From Flavobacteriaceae bacterium (GTDB lineage Bacteria; Bacteroidota; Bacteroidia; Flavobacteriales; Flavobacteriaceae), in assembly GCA_027068695.1 (NCBI GenBank), contig JAMOMG010000089.1, positions 1-14,415 of the forward strand: a stretch of 14,415 nt of DNA, read 5' to 3'. The translations under genes were made by a program, and so were the position numbers. The notes beneath the pieces were generated by a model, which did no database searches, had not been told where the DNA came from, and saw nothing but the letters and a program-made list of their open reading frames with translations. This document shows, piece after piece, positions 1-7,247 of the stretch; within the stretch, counting starts at the first letter, position 1, and each line of letters opens with the position of its first letter.

Positions 1-1
1 A

Positions 2-991
2 ATGAAAAAAATATTAAACAAATTATTTGAGCAACAACGTTTAACAAAACAGGAAGCCAAAGAAGTACTTTTTCAAATTGCAAATGAAAAGTATAACAAT
101 TCTCATTTAGCTTCTTTTTTAACGGTGTTTATGATGCGTCCAATTTCAGTAAATGAATTGGCAGGTTTTAGAGAAGCCTTGTTAGAATTGGCTGTAAAAA
201 TAGATTTAACAGAATTCAATACCATTGATTTATGTGGTACAGGAGGAGATGGTAAAAACACATTCAATATTTCTACATTAACATCATTTGTAGTTGCAGG
301 TACAGGGAATAAAGTAGCGAAACATGGAAATTATGGAGTTTCTTCAGTAAGTGGATCTTCAAATATGTTAGAGTTTTTAGGATATAATTTCACGAAAGAT
401 GAGGCTACATTAAAAAGCCAAATAGACAAGGCAAATATTTGTTTTTTACACGCACCATTATTTCATCCAGCAATGAAAGCTGTTGGCCCGGTTCGTAAAG
501 AATTAGGCTTAAAAACTTTTTTTAATATGTTGGGACCATTGGTAAACCCAAGCAATCCACAAAATCAATTGGTTGGAGTTTTTAATTTGGAAGTGGCAAG
601 AGTTTACAATTATTTATTGCAAGAAACTACAAAAAATTATGGAATAGTGTATAGCTTAGACGGGTACGATGAAATTTCATTAACAAGTGCATTTAAATTA
701 TTTACAAAAGAAAATGAGCAACTAATAACACCTGAAAATTTAGGGTTAAAAAGATTACAGCAATCTGAGATTTTTGGAGGAGATTCTGTGGCTGCATCAG
801 CTAAAATATTTGTATCAATTTTAGATGGAAATGGTACCGAAGCTCAAAATAATGCTGTACTTGCAAATGCGGCATTTGCATTAAAAACAATTGATAGTAG
901 CAAACCGTTTGAAACAGCTTTTGATGAAGCAAAAGAATCGTTAATGAGTTTAAAAGCAAAAGAATGTTTAACTAAATTAATTAAGAATTAA
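2..991 (+). CDS. trpD: Anthranilate phosphoribosyltransferase TrpD
   Basis: Transfers the phosphoribosyl group of PRPP to anthranilate, the second committed step of tryptophan synthesis, in the cytoplasm. The 329-residue protein has the family layout: an N-terminal helical domain (about residues 1-65), then the PRPP loop GTGGDG at 79-84, NISTLTSF at 89-96 and KHGNYGVSS at 107-115. These are followed by HAPLFHPAMKAVGPVRKELG and the NMLGPLVNP loop. Length is normal for TrpD. The ATG at base 2 gives MKKILNKLFE, a typical family start, but only one base lies upstream, so a more distal start cannot be excluded. It is the first visible gene of the trp operon; trpE/trpG probably precede it. The protein contains no tryptophan. 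It ends in TAA, and the next real operon gene, trpC, is 432 bases away because of an inserted element. Confidence 0.96.
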   Translation: MKKILNKLFEQQRLTKQEAKEVLFQIANEKYNNSHLASFLTVFMMRPISVNELAGFREALLELAVKIDLTEFNTIDLCGTGGDGKNTFNISTLTSFVVAGTGNKVAKHGNYGVSSVSGSSNMLEFLGYNFTKDEATLKSQIDKANICFLHAPLFHPAMKAVGPVRKELGLKTFFNMLGPLVNPSNPQNQLVGVFNLEVARVYNYLLQETTKNYGIVYSLDGYDEISLTSAFKLFTKENEQLITPENLGLKRLQQSEIFGGDSVAASAKIFVSILDGNGTEAQNNAVLANAAFALKTIDSSKPFETAFDEAKESLMSLKAKECLTKLIKN

Positions 992-1009
992 GAATTTATG
1001 TTTAAGTAA

Positions 1010-1040
1010 GTGTCATGCTGAACTTGTTTCAGCATCTCAT
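1010..1040 (+). repeat. Hairpin repeat, left copy (forward)
   Basis: ATGCTGAA (1015-1022), loop CTTGT, TTCAGCAT (1028-1035): a perfect 8-bp stem with a 5-nt loop. The core GTCAT-G-CTGAAC-TTGTTTCAG matches the reverse complement of the copy at 1327-1374 and, on the same strand, the copy inside trpF at 2520-2562. No T-run follows, so it is not a typical terminator. It ends about 6 bases before the ATG of the GIY-YIG frame and would sit in that gene's leader. Confidence 0.8.
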
Positions 1041-1045
1041 TAATT

Positions 1046-1330
1046 ATGAAAATGAAGTTAAGTTATGTATACATATTGGCTAATAAATATAGAACTACGT
1101 TTTATATAGGCGTAACAGGGAATTTAAAAGAAAGAATGATTCAACATAAAAAGGGTGTAGGTTCAACGTTTACATCAAAATATAATATTAGAGATTTAAT
1201 TTATTTTGAAGAATTTTCAGATATTAATCAAGCTATTTTAAGAGAGAAACAATTAAAAAATTGACACCATGATTGGAAAATTAATTTAATAAAAGTTAAA
1301 AACCCAGAATTACAAACGTTAGAAATGTGA
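1046..1330 (+). pseudogene. GIY-YIG endonuclease-like protein, broken by a TGA stop
   Basis: A small single-domain GIY-YIG protein of the bacterial YhbQ/COG2827-like type. The intact frame ends at TGA 1262-1264 after 72 residues. It shows YVYIL (7-11, the GIY position), FYIGVT (19-24, the YIG position), Arg30 and His34 in the helix LKERMIQH, and Glu67 in ILREKQLKN, so all usual active-site positions are present. Reading on in the same frame after the TGA gives HHDWKINLIK...NPELQTLEM and a stop at 1328-1330. This matches the family's C-terminal block, in which the position after KN is normally Trp. The TGA therefore most likely arose from TGG by one base change. The full protein would be 94 residues. 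Either it is a pseudogene or a truncated protein is made; TGA is a normal stop here, since trpF also ends in TGA. Confidence 0.75.
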
Positions 1331-1374
1331 CACTGAAACAAGCCTGTCTGCCGGCGAGGCAGGTTCAGTATGAC
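1327..1374 (-). repeat. Hairpin repeat, right copy (inverted, loop enlarged by a GC-rich palindrome)
   Basis: On the minus strand this reads GTCATACTGAAC, then about 21 GC-rich bases, then TTGTTTCAGTG. It is the left repeat in opposite orientation with extra sequence in its loop. The extra bases (1342-1362) are themselves an imperfect palindrome centred on CTGCCGGCGAG and stand out in AT-rich surroundings. The outer stem is ACTGAA (1332-1337) with TTCAGT (1364-1369). The repeat begins at the end of the GIY-YIG reading frame, whose restored stop is 1328-1330. Confidence 0.75.
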
Positions 1375-1423
1375 GAAAGAAAAATATGTTAAAATAGAAT
1401 AAATAGAAAGTGATATATAAACA

Positions 1424-2209
1424 ATGAATATTTTAGATAAAATAATAGCACACAAAAAGAAAGAGATAACACAACTAAAAAGTGAAGTTTCAGTTGAGAA
1501 ATTGGTGAAGAGCCCCAATTTTAAACGTACACCAATTTCATTTAAAAAGGCATTAACAATAAAAAATTCAACAGGAATTATAGCTGAATTTAAAAGGCAA
1601 TCTCCTTCAAAAGGTATTATTAATGATAAGGTTGAAGTTATAGATGTAACTAAAGGTTATTTAAAAGCAGGCATTGCAGCCCAATCTATTTTAACCGATA
1701 TTCATTTTTTTGGAGGAAGTATTTTAGATGTAATGCAGGCAAGAACGGTAAATAATACCATACCAATTTTAAGAAAAGACTTTATTGTTGATGGTTTTCA
1801 AATTGTTGAAGCAAAAGCCATTGGTGCTGATGCTATTTTGTTAATAGCAGCTTGTTTAACAAAAGAAGAATTGAAAAATTATGGAAAATTAGCTGAAGAT
1901 TTAGGATTGGAAGTGTTGTATGAAGTGCATAACAAAGAAGAATTGAATAAAATAGAATTAGACACTAAAATTATTGGAATCAATAATCGGAATTTAAAAA
2001 CCTTTGAGGTTGATTTAGAACATTCAATTGAATTAGCAGGTCAAATTCCTGAGAGTTGTATCAAAGTTTCAGAAAGTGGTCTTAGTAATCCAAGAGTTAT
2101 TACAGGACTAAAAGAATATGGCTTTCAAGGTTTTTTAATTGGTGAAAATTTTATGAAAACAGAAGATCCTGGACTAGCCTGTGAAGCATTTATTAATCAA
2201 ATAAAATAG
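1424..2209 (+). CDS. trpC: Indole-3-glycerol-phosphate synthase TrpC
   Basis: Closes the indole ring by converting carboxyphenylamino-deoxyribulose phosphate to indole-3-glycerol phosphate. A 261-residue single-function TIM barrel. Known active-site positions can be seen: Glu55 and Lys57 in IAEFKRQSPSKG, Lys118 in ILRKDFI, Glu167 in VLYEVH, Asn188 in NNRNL, and Glu217/Ser218 in SESG, with FLIGE near the end. The ATG at 1424 gives MNILDKIIAHKKKEI, the usual family start. The gene follows the inserted GIY-YIG block by about 50 AT-rich bases. trpF starts 2 nt after its TAG, so these two are surely co-translated in one transcript. There is no tryptophan in the protein. Confidence 0.97.
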   Translation: MNILDKIIAHKKKEITQLKSEVSVEKLVKSPNFKRTPISFKKALTIKNSTGIIAEFKRQSPSKGIINDKVEVIDVTKGYLKAGIAAQSILTDIHFFGGSILDVMQARTVNNTIPILRKDFIVDGFQIVEAKAIGADAILLIAACLTKEELKNYGKLAEDLGLEVLYEVHNKEELNKIELDTKIIGINNRNLKTFEVDLEHSIELAGQIPESCIKVSESGLSNPRVITGLKEYGFQGFLIGENFMKTEDPGLACEAFINQIK

Positions 2210-2211
2210 TG

Positions 2212-2895
2212 ATGTTGTTAAAAGTTTGTGGAATGCGAAATCAAGAGAATATTTCAAGCCTATTAGCTTTGAAACCAGATTTTGTAGGGTTTATTTTCTA
2301 TCCTAAATCAAAACGTTATGTTACACAATTTCCACAAATAAAATTCCCTAAAGAAACCAAAAAAGTAGGTGTTTTTGTTAATGAAAGTATAGAAAACATT
2401 CTTGAGAAAGTAAAGAATTACCAATTAAATGCTGTGCAATTGCATGGAAATGAAACTCCTGAATTTTGCCAAAAATTAATTAACACGTTCATTGAGCGGA
2501 TTCGAAGTGAAAAAAAACGTCATTCTGTCCCGATAACTATCGGGATTGTTTCAGAATCTCATAAATTAGAAATTATAAAAGCATTTTCAGTTGATGAAAA
2601 TTTCGATTTCAATAAAACTCGACAATATGAAGAGCTATGCAATTACTTTTTATTTGACACCAAAGGCAAGGAATATGGAGGAAACGGCATAAAATTTAAT
2701 TGGGAAATACTTCAAAACTATAAGGGTAAAGTTCCATTTTTGTTAAGTGGAGGCATTTCAAAAAATGATGCTGAGGATATAAAAAAAATAAAACATCCTG
2801 CCTTTAAAGGAGTCGATATAAATAGTGGTTTTGAAATAGAGCCAGCATTAAAGAATATAGAAAACATTAAAGAATTTAAAAACAACGTATCATGA
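2212..2895 (+). CDS. trpF: Phosphoribosylanthranilate isomerase TrpF with an in-frame repeat insertion
   Basis: Isomerises phosphoribosyl-anthranilate to the TrpC substrate. A TIM barrel of 227 residues from ATG 2212; GTG 2209, overlapping the trpC stop, would add one residue, but ATG gives the typical start MLLKVCGMR. The catalytic pair is Cys6 (KVCGMR) and Asp149 (FLFDTKG), and VQLHG, GGNG, LSGGIS and GVDINSG are present. In Thermotoga maritima TrpF the Cys7-Asp126 spacing is 119; here it is 143, so about 24 residues are extra. They lie between FCQKL (85-89) and EIIKAF (120-125), exactly where a hairpin repeat is found in the DNA. The insertion falls at the end of barrel helix 3, a surface site, so the enzyme may still work. 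The stop overlaps the trpB start (ATGA). It contains one Trp. Confidence 0.95.
   Translation: MLLKVCGMRNQENISSLLALKPDFVGFIFYPKSKRYVTQFPQIKFPKETKKVGVFVNESIENILEKVKNYQLNAVQLHGNETPEFCQKLINTFIERIRSEKKRHSVPITIGIVSESHKLEIIKAFSVDENFDFNKTRQYEELCNYFLFDTKGKEYGGNGIKFNWEILQNYKGKVPFLLSGGISKNDAEDIKKIKHPAFKGVDINSGFEIEPALKNIENIKEFKNNVS
2485..2562 (+). repeat. Palindromic repeat inserted in frame within trpF
   Basis: The second half, GTCATTCTG (2519-2527), then TCCCGATAACTATCGGGA (2528-2545), then TTGTTTCAG (2546-2554), has the same core as the repeats around the GIY-YIG gene. Here the AAC of the loop is replaced by a perfect palindrome (8-bp arms, 2-nt centre). An outer stem ATTCTG (2522-2527) pairs with CAGAAT (2552-2557). 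The first half, about 2490-2516 (TTGAGCGGATTCGAAGTG), resembles another repeat I recall from flavobacterial genomes; that part has no second copy in this window. The whole is open in the trpF frame and encodes a charged stretch containing [10 protein letters not shown]. Exact borders are uncertain by several bases. AAATTA occurs at 2473-2478 and 2563-2568, exactly 90 bases apart. Confidence 0.8.
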
Positions 2896-4076
2896 ATTAT
2901 TTTGTTGATAAAAATGGATACTACGGTCAGTTTGGAGGAGCTTTTATCCCTGAATTATTATACCCTAATGTTAAGGAATTAGAAGATAATTATTTAAAAA
3001 TATTGGAGTCAGATTCCTTTAAAAAAGAATTTAAGGAGCTACTAGATACATATGTTGGCAGACCAACTCCGTTGTATTTAGCAAAGCGATTATCTAAAAA
3101 ATATGGTGCTGAAATTTATTTAAAACGAGAAGATTTAAATCATACAGGTGCACATAAAATTAATAATACAATTGGACAAATATTAGTTGCCAAGCAGCTT
3201 GGTAAAAAGCGGATTATTGCTGAAACAGGTGCCGGACAACACGGTGTTGCAACGGCTACAGTTTGTGCACTTATGAACTTAGAATGTATTGTTTTTATGG
3301 GTGAGGTTGATATTAAACGGCAAGCACCAAATGTGGCTCGTATGAAAATGTTAGGGGCAAAAGTTATACCGGCAAAAAGTGGTAGTAAAACATTGAAAGA
3401 TGCCACGAATGAAGCCATTAGAGATTGGATTGGTAATCCTGAAGACACGTATTATTTGATTGGTTCGGTAGTTGGTCCTCATCCGTATCCAGATATGGTG
3501 GCTCGTTTACAATCTGTAATTAGTAAAGAAATTAAGGAACAATTATTAGTTGAAACAGGTAGCGAAAATCCTGATATGATTATTGCTTGTGTTGGAGGGG
3601 GAAGCAATGCTGCAGGAGCATTTTATCATTATTTAGACAGTGAAAATGTAAAGCTAATAGCTGTTGAAGCTTCAGGTTTAGGTGTGCATAGTGGCCAATC
3701 TGCTGCAACATCTCAATTGGGAGATGTTGGTGTTTTACATGGTAGCAAAACAATTTTAATGCAAGATGAATACGGACAAGTAACAGAGCCTTATTCAATT
3801 TCAGCAGGATTAGATTACCCTGGAATAGGACCTTTACATGCGTATTTACATGAAAGTAAACGAGCTGTATTTATGAATGCAACAGATCAAGAAGCTTTAG
3901 ATGCTGCGTATGAGTTAACCAAAATTGAAGGAATTATTCCAGCATTAGAATCTGCTCATGCACTAGCTGTTTTACCCAAAATGAAATTAAAAAAAGATCA
4001 GGTAATTGTAATTAATTTATCAGGAAGAGGTGATAAAGATATAGAAACCTATATAACACATTTAAAAGATGAATAA
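2892..4076 (+). CDS. trpB: Tryptophan synthase beta chain TrpB
   Basis: PLP enzyme that joins indole and L-serine to make tryptophan, working as the alpha2-beta2 complex with TrpA. The 394-residue protein has the PLP lysine Lys89 in HTGAHKINN, catalytic Glu111 in ETGAGQHG, the phosphate-binding GGGSNA at 235-240 and the C-terminal SGRGDKD from residue 377. Length and order are normal for TrpB1. The ATG overlaps the trpF stop (ATGA), which implies translational coupling, and its own 3' end overlaps trpA by 8 nt. Only one Trp (in RDWIGNP) is present. Nothing unusual was seen. Confidence 0.98.
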   Translation: MNYFVDKNGYYGQFGGAFIPELLYPNVKELEDNYLKILESDSFKKEFKELLDTYVGRPTPLYLAKRLSKKYGAEIYLKREDLNHTGAHKINNTIGQILVAKQLGKKRIIAETGAGQHGVATATVCALMNLECIVFMGEVDIKRQAPNVARMKMLGAKVIPAKSGSKTLKDATNEAIRDWIGNPEDTYYLIGSVVGPHPYPDMVARLQSVISKEIKEQLLVETGSENPDMIIACVGGGSNAAGAFYHYLDSENVKLIAVEASGLGVHSGQSAATSQLGDVGVLHGSKTILMQDEYGQVTEPYSISAGLDYPGIGPLHAYLHESKRAVFMNATDQEALDAAYELTKIEGIIPALESAHALAVLPKMKLKKDQVIVINLSGRGDKDIETYITHLKDE

Positions 4077-4836
4077 GTTAACTAGTTTATTTAAAGTGAA
4101 ACAACATAATTTATGTTCTGTGTTTTTTACTGCAGGTTTTCCAAAATTAAATGATACTGAACAAATTATTAAAAATTTAGAAAGTAATGGCGTTGATTTT
4201 ATTGAAGTTGGTTTGCCATACTCTGATCCATTGGCTGATGGGCCAACAATACAACACAGTAGTTCAGTAGCATTGGAGAATGGAATGAATTTAGATATTA
4301 TTTTTAATCAGTTGAAAGCAGTAAAAGACACTGTTAAAACCCCTTTAGTTTTAATGGGTTATTTAAATCAGATTCTAAAATATGGTGAAACCAAATTTTG
4401 TCAAAAATGTAAAGACTGTGGTATTGAAACTGTAATTATACCAGATTTACCAATGATTGAATATGAGAATCATTACCAACAATTATTTGCAAATTATGGA
4501 ATTTCAAACGTATTTTTAATTACACCACAAACTTCGGAAGAGCGTATCAGAAAAATTGATAAAATTACGAATGCTTTTATTTATGTAGTTGCATCTTCTT
4601 CAATTACAGGTGCTAAAGGAGAAATTTCAGAAAAGCAAATAGCTTATTTTGAGCGAATTAAAAAAATGAATTTAAAAAGCACTTTAATTGTCGGTTTTGG
4701 AATTTCAAATAAATCAACATTTAAAACTGCTTGTAAATATATGAATGGAGCCATCATTGGTTCGGCCTTTATTAATTTTTTACAAGAAAAAGGAGTAGCA
4801 GAGATCCCTAGTTTTGTAACTGAAATTTTAGAATAA
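4069..4836 (+). CDS. trpA: Tryptophan synthase alpha chain TrpA
   Basis: Cleaves indole-3-glycerol phosphate to indole and glyceraldehyde 3-phosphate and channels indole to TrpB. A 255-residue TIM barrel with the catalytic Glu46 in [11 protein letters not shown] and Asp57 in PLADGPTIQ (equivalent to Glu49 and Asp60 of the Salmonella enzyme). [13 protein letters not shown] and the phosphate-binding GFGIS follow. It begins inside the 3' end of trpB and is the last gene of the operon. The next gene is convergent, and no strong plus-strand terminator is visible after its TAA. No tryptophan in the protein. Confidence 0.97.
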   Translation: MNKLTSLFKVKQHNLCSVFFTAGFPKLNDTEQIIKNLESNGVDFIEVGLPYSDPLADGPTIQHSSSVALENGMNLDIIFNQLKAVKDTVKTPLVLMGYLNQILKYGETKFCQKCKDCGIETVIIPDLPMIEYENHYQQLFANYGISNVFLITPQTSEERIRKIDKITNAFIYVVASSSITGAKGEISEKQIAYFERIKKMNLKSTLIVGFGISNKSTFKTACKYMNGAIIGSAFINFLQEKGVAEIPSFVTEILE

Positions 4837-4850
4837 TGTGTTATTTATTT

Positions 4851-4896
4851 AAAAAAAAGTTCTCGATACAATTTTTTGTCAAAAATTACTCGAACT
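4851..4896 (-). terminator. Rho-independent-type terminator for the minus-strand operon
   Basis: Read on the minus strand: AGTTC (4896-4892), an inner stem AATTTTT/AAAAATT (4887-4881 with 4876-4870) around a 4-nt loop, then GAACT (4862-4858) followed directly by a run of T (the A8 at 4851-4858 on the plus strand). The outer stem is only 5 bp with an internal loop, so strength is moderate. It lies about 55 bases after the dipeptidase stop. The T-run is on the minus-strand side only, so it fits the leftward operon better than trpA. The sequence also resembles intergenic repeats remembered from flavobacteria (TCTCGATAC...ACTCGAACTGAC). Confidence 0.5.
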
Positions 4897-4951
4897 GACA
4901 TAGCTAATAACTCTAAAATACTATAATTGTTTGGAATTATGTATTTTGATT

Positions 4952-5650
4952 TTATTCAATTTCAAAATTGAAATAGGTGTTTGGGCATGGTTCATTGTGT
5001 AATGTGAAATGCCACCATTCTTTCGGGTAATTTCTAAAATTGTACTTTCGCATTACCTTCTGCAAAATTTCACGATTTTGTAATTGTTTGGAAGTTAAAT
5101 TTGTATTTGATACCCAAGATTCTTTCCCGAAAAAATCATAAGGACTTCCCATATCCAATGCTTTTTTTTCATTCGTAGATAAATCAACAATGGTAAGATC
5201 AACGGTACTTCCTCTACTGTGTCCAGAACGAGAAGCAATGTATTCTTCTTTAAAAAGATTCTTCTTTTTAACATTTGGATAGAATTCTTCTTTATTTATG
5301 GTGTCATTTAAGTTTTTGGCCCATTTAACAAAATGATTTACAGCTTTTTGTGGGCGGTATGCATCATAAATTTTTAGTCCTAAATTTTTCTTTTCAAGTT
5401 CTAATTGAATTTTTTTTAACATATTGGCTGCCTCAACCGTAATTATGGCTTTTGGAGCATTATAACCCTCTATTGGTTTGCCTATAAAATTATGATTTCC
5501 GGCATAACGAATTTCTAATTCTATGGTTGGAATCACCGTTTTTATATATACAAATCCTTCAGGGAGCTGTTGTGCAAAACTCTTTCCAACAATTAAAAAG
5601 AGTATGCATAAAATGAAAGACCTAGAAATTTTATTTAACACGTTCTCCAT
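4952..5650 (-). CDS. D-Ala-D-Ala dipeptidase (VanX/DdpX-like, peptidase family M15)
   Basis: Predicted periplasmic zinc dipeptidase that splits D-alanyl-D-alanine, probably released from cell-wall precursors or turnover. The 232-residue protein starts with a signal peptide (hydrophobic 11-22, ending KSFAQ). It then shows YDAYRP with Arg99, SGHSRGSTVD with zinc ligands His144 and Asp151, and KEWWHF with Glu211 and His214. These match the VanX residues Arg71, His116, Asp123, Glu181 and His184. It overlaps the 3' end of the upstream amidohydrolase gene by 20 nt, so it is the last gene of that operon. No VanH/VanA ligase genes are nearby, so vancomycin resistance is not suggested; a housekeeping DdpX-like role is more likely. 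Confidence 0.9.
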   Translation of the reverse strand: MENVLNKISRSFILCILFLIVGKSFAQQLPEGFVYIKTVIPTIELEIRYAGNHNFIGKPIEGYNAPKAIITVEAANMLKKIQLELEKKNLGLKIYDAYRPQKAVNHFVKWAKNLNDTINKEEFYPNVKKKNLFKEEYIASRSGHSRGSTVDLTIVDLSTNEKKALDMGSPYDFFGKESWVSNTNLTSKQLQNREILQKVMRKYNFRNYPKEWWHFTLHNEPCPNTYFNFEIE

Positions 5651-7247
5651 TTACATACGTTTCGTCAACTTTCATATATGGAATTTCATCAGTATCAATT
5701 TCCATAATGTTCTTGTTTAGAATTATAAAATCTGCCATTTTACCTGTTTCAATGCTTCCTTTTTCATTTTCTTCAAAATTAGCATAAGCAGCCCAAATGG
5801 TCATTCCTCTTAACGTTTCTTCACGTGTTAATGCATTCTCCATTTGGAAACCATTTTCAGGAAAATTAGTTAAATCTTTACGAGCAACTGCAGCGTAAAA
5901 AGTTAAAAAGGGACTTACTTTTTCTACGGGAAAATCTGTCCCTAGTGCAACTTTCCCATAATGTTTTAGTAATTCTTTGTAGGCGTAAGCTCCTTTCATA
6001 CGCTCAGCTCCAATTCTGTCTTTTGCCCAATACATATCAGATGTGGCATGTGTTGGTTGTATTGAAGGTAAAATATTATCAAAGTAATTAAAATCTTCGA
6101 CATCAATAATTTGAGCGTGCTCAATTCTCCAGCGCCTATCTTTTTTACCTTTTAAAACGTCTTTATAGGTTTTTAGCATCACATAATTTGCAGAATCTCC
6201 AATGGCATGTGTATTCATTTGATAATTTGAATTCGCAATTTTTTGTGCAATTTTTTGTAAATCTGCTATGGGAGTTACTAAGGCGCCAAAATGATTGTGT
6301 TTATCAGAATAGGGTTTTTTCATTGCAGCTCCACGTGAACCCAGAGCACCATCTGCATATACTTTTATAGAGCGTATATTTAATCTGTCAGTTTTTATAA
6401 TTCCTTTTGATAAATAATAATCTAAATTTTTTGGACTGCTGGAAATCATTGCATAGATACGGATTTTTAGTTCGTTGGCTTGTTGTAAACTATCAATTAA
6501 GTCAACAGTTTCTTTTGATAATCCAGCATCATCAACAGTTGTTAAGCCGTAGTAAAAACAAATTTCTTCAGCATCCTTTAATGCTTGAATTTGTTCTTTT
6601 TTTGAAGGGCTTGGGATAGTCTCATCAATTAAATTCATGGGATTATCAATAAATATACCTGTGAGTTTTCCGTTTTTTTGTAGTATTTCCCCACCTGAGA
6701 AAGGAGTATTAACAGTAACTTTTGCTAAATCTATTGCCGCTTGGTTTGCCAATAATGCATGGCCATCAATTCTACGAATTGCAATTGGTGTATTTGGAAA
6801 TAACTGATCTAGTTTATCTTTTGTTGGAAACTCTTTAGTTTCCCAATCATTTTGATCCCAGCCACGACCAGTGATATAAGGTACATTTTTTTCTTTTTGA
6901 AAGTCAACAATTCGTTGCACAACTTCATCAAAACTTGTTGTACCAGTTAAATCTACTTTTTGTTGTTGTAGTCCCAAGCCAAAAAAGTGGCAATGGGCAT
7001 CTATAAAACCAGGAATTATTGTTTTTCCTTTTGCATCGTTGATAAATGTTGAAGCATATTTTGATTCAATTTCAAGAGAAGTACCTACATCAATAATTTT
7101 ACCATTTTTAATAGCAAAAGCTTCAGCTTTGTCAAAGTTTTTATTTACAGTATATACATTGGCATTTATTACAATGGTATCAACTTGTTCTTTTTTTGAA
7201 CACGAAATGGTCATGGCAATTAGAAATATTACGGTTATTTTTTTCAT
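5631..7247 (-). CDS. Amidohydrolase family protein (YtcJ-like, amidohydrolase 3), lipoprotein
   Basis: Metal-dependent hydrolase of the amidohydrolase superfamily, 538 residues, substrate unknown. Residues 1-16 form a lipoprotein signal ending MTISC with Cys16 as the likely lipidated residue, so it is probably anchored in an envelope membrane. Metal-binding signs are GFIDAHCHF (His85, His87), HAIGD (His347) and GTDFPVE (Asp438). YtcJ-type blocks GRGWDQNDW (127-135) and RRIDGHALLAN (158-168) are present. The C-terminal GKMADFIILN strand closes the small beta domain typical of the superfamily. Its ATG overlaps the M28 peptidase stop (ATGA), and the dipeptidase start lies within its 3' end, which suggests coupled translation of all three hydrolases. 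Relatives are often annotated as N-substituted formamide deformylase; that reaction cannot be claimed here. Confidence 0.9.
   Translation of the reverse strand: MKKITVIFLIAMTISCSKKEQVDTIVINANVYTVNKNFDKAEAFAIKNGKIIDVGTSLEIESKYASTFINDAKGKTIIPGFIDAHCHFFGLGLQQQKVDLTGTTSFDEVVQRIVDFQKEKNVPYITGRGWDQNDWETKEFPTKDKLDQLFPNTPIAIRRIDGHALLANQAAIDLAKVTVNTPFSGGEILQKNGKLTGIFIDNPMNLIDETIPSPSKKEQIQALKDAEEICFYYGLTTVDDAGLSKETVDLIDSLQQANELKIRIYAMISSSPKNLDYYLSKGIIKTDRLNIRSIKVYADGALGSRGAAMKKPYSDKHNHFGALVTPIADLQKIAQKIANSNYQMNTHAIGDSANYVMLKTYKDVLKGKKDRRWRIEHAQIIDVEDFNYFDNILPSIQPTHATSDMYWAKDRIGAERMKGAYAYKELLKHYGKVALGTDFPVEKVSPFLTFYAAVARKDLTNFPENGFQMENALTREETLRGMTIWAAYANFEENEKGSIETGKMADFIILNKNIMEIDTDEIPYMKVDETYVNGERVK

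Larger units (their letters stand above)
1010..1374 (+). mobile_element. Candidate mini-element: GIY-YIG gene between inverted hairpin repeats
   Basis: This block interrupts a tightly packed operon between trpD and trpC. It consists of a hairpin repeat (1010-1040), a small GIY-YIG nuclease reading frame (1046-1330 if one stop is read through) and the same repeat in opposite orientation (1327-1374). The repeats almost touch both ends of the frame, as expected if gene and repeats form one unit. The short direct repeat TATGTT lies outside both ends (997-1002 and 1385-1390); it could be a target duplication or chance in AT-rich DNA. Mobility is inferred from layout only. No transposase is present, and the nuclease gene is now broken, so this copy is probably inactive. 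Confidence 0.5.

Noticed and set aside
1046..1330. UGA recoded as Trp in this organism
   Set aside because: trpF ends in TGA overlapping the trpB start and the M28 peptidase ends in TGA at the amidohydrolase start, so TGA acts as a normal stop.
1228..1518. Minus-strand open frame of about 96 codons across the trpD-trpC spacer and trpC start
   Set aside because: It lies across a repeat and the trpC N-terminus, has no recognisable domain, and is explained by low stop density on the antisense strand.
2485..2562. Extra TrpF segment as a real added functional domain
   Set aside because: It is too short, has a repeat-like palindromic DNA sequence shared with a non-coding locus, and encodes low-information charged residues.
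3140..3448. Minus-strand open frame of about 102 codons inside trpB
   Set aside because: Fully antisense to the conserved PLP domain of trpB; no family features.
4923..4940. Short inverted repeat ATAATT...AATTAT after the dipeptidase gene
   Set aside because: Only 6 A/T pairs; expected by chance in DNA this AT-rich and without a T-run.
4952..5650. Vancomycin-resistance vanX cassette
   Set aside because: No vanH, vanA or vanRS-like genes adjoin it; it has a signal peptide and sits in an envelope hydrolase operon.
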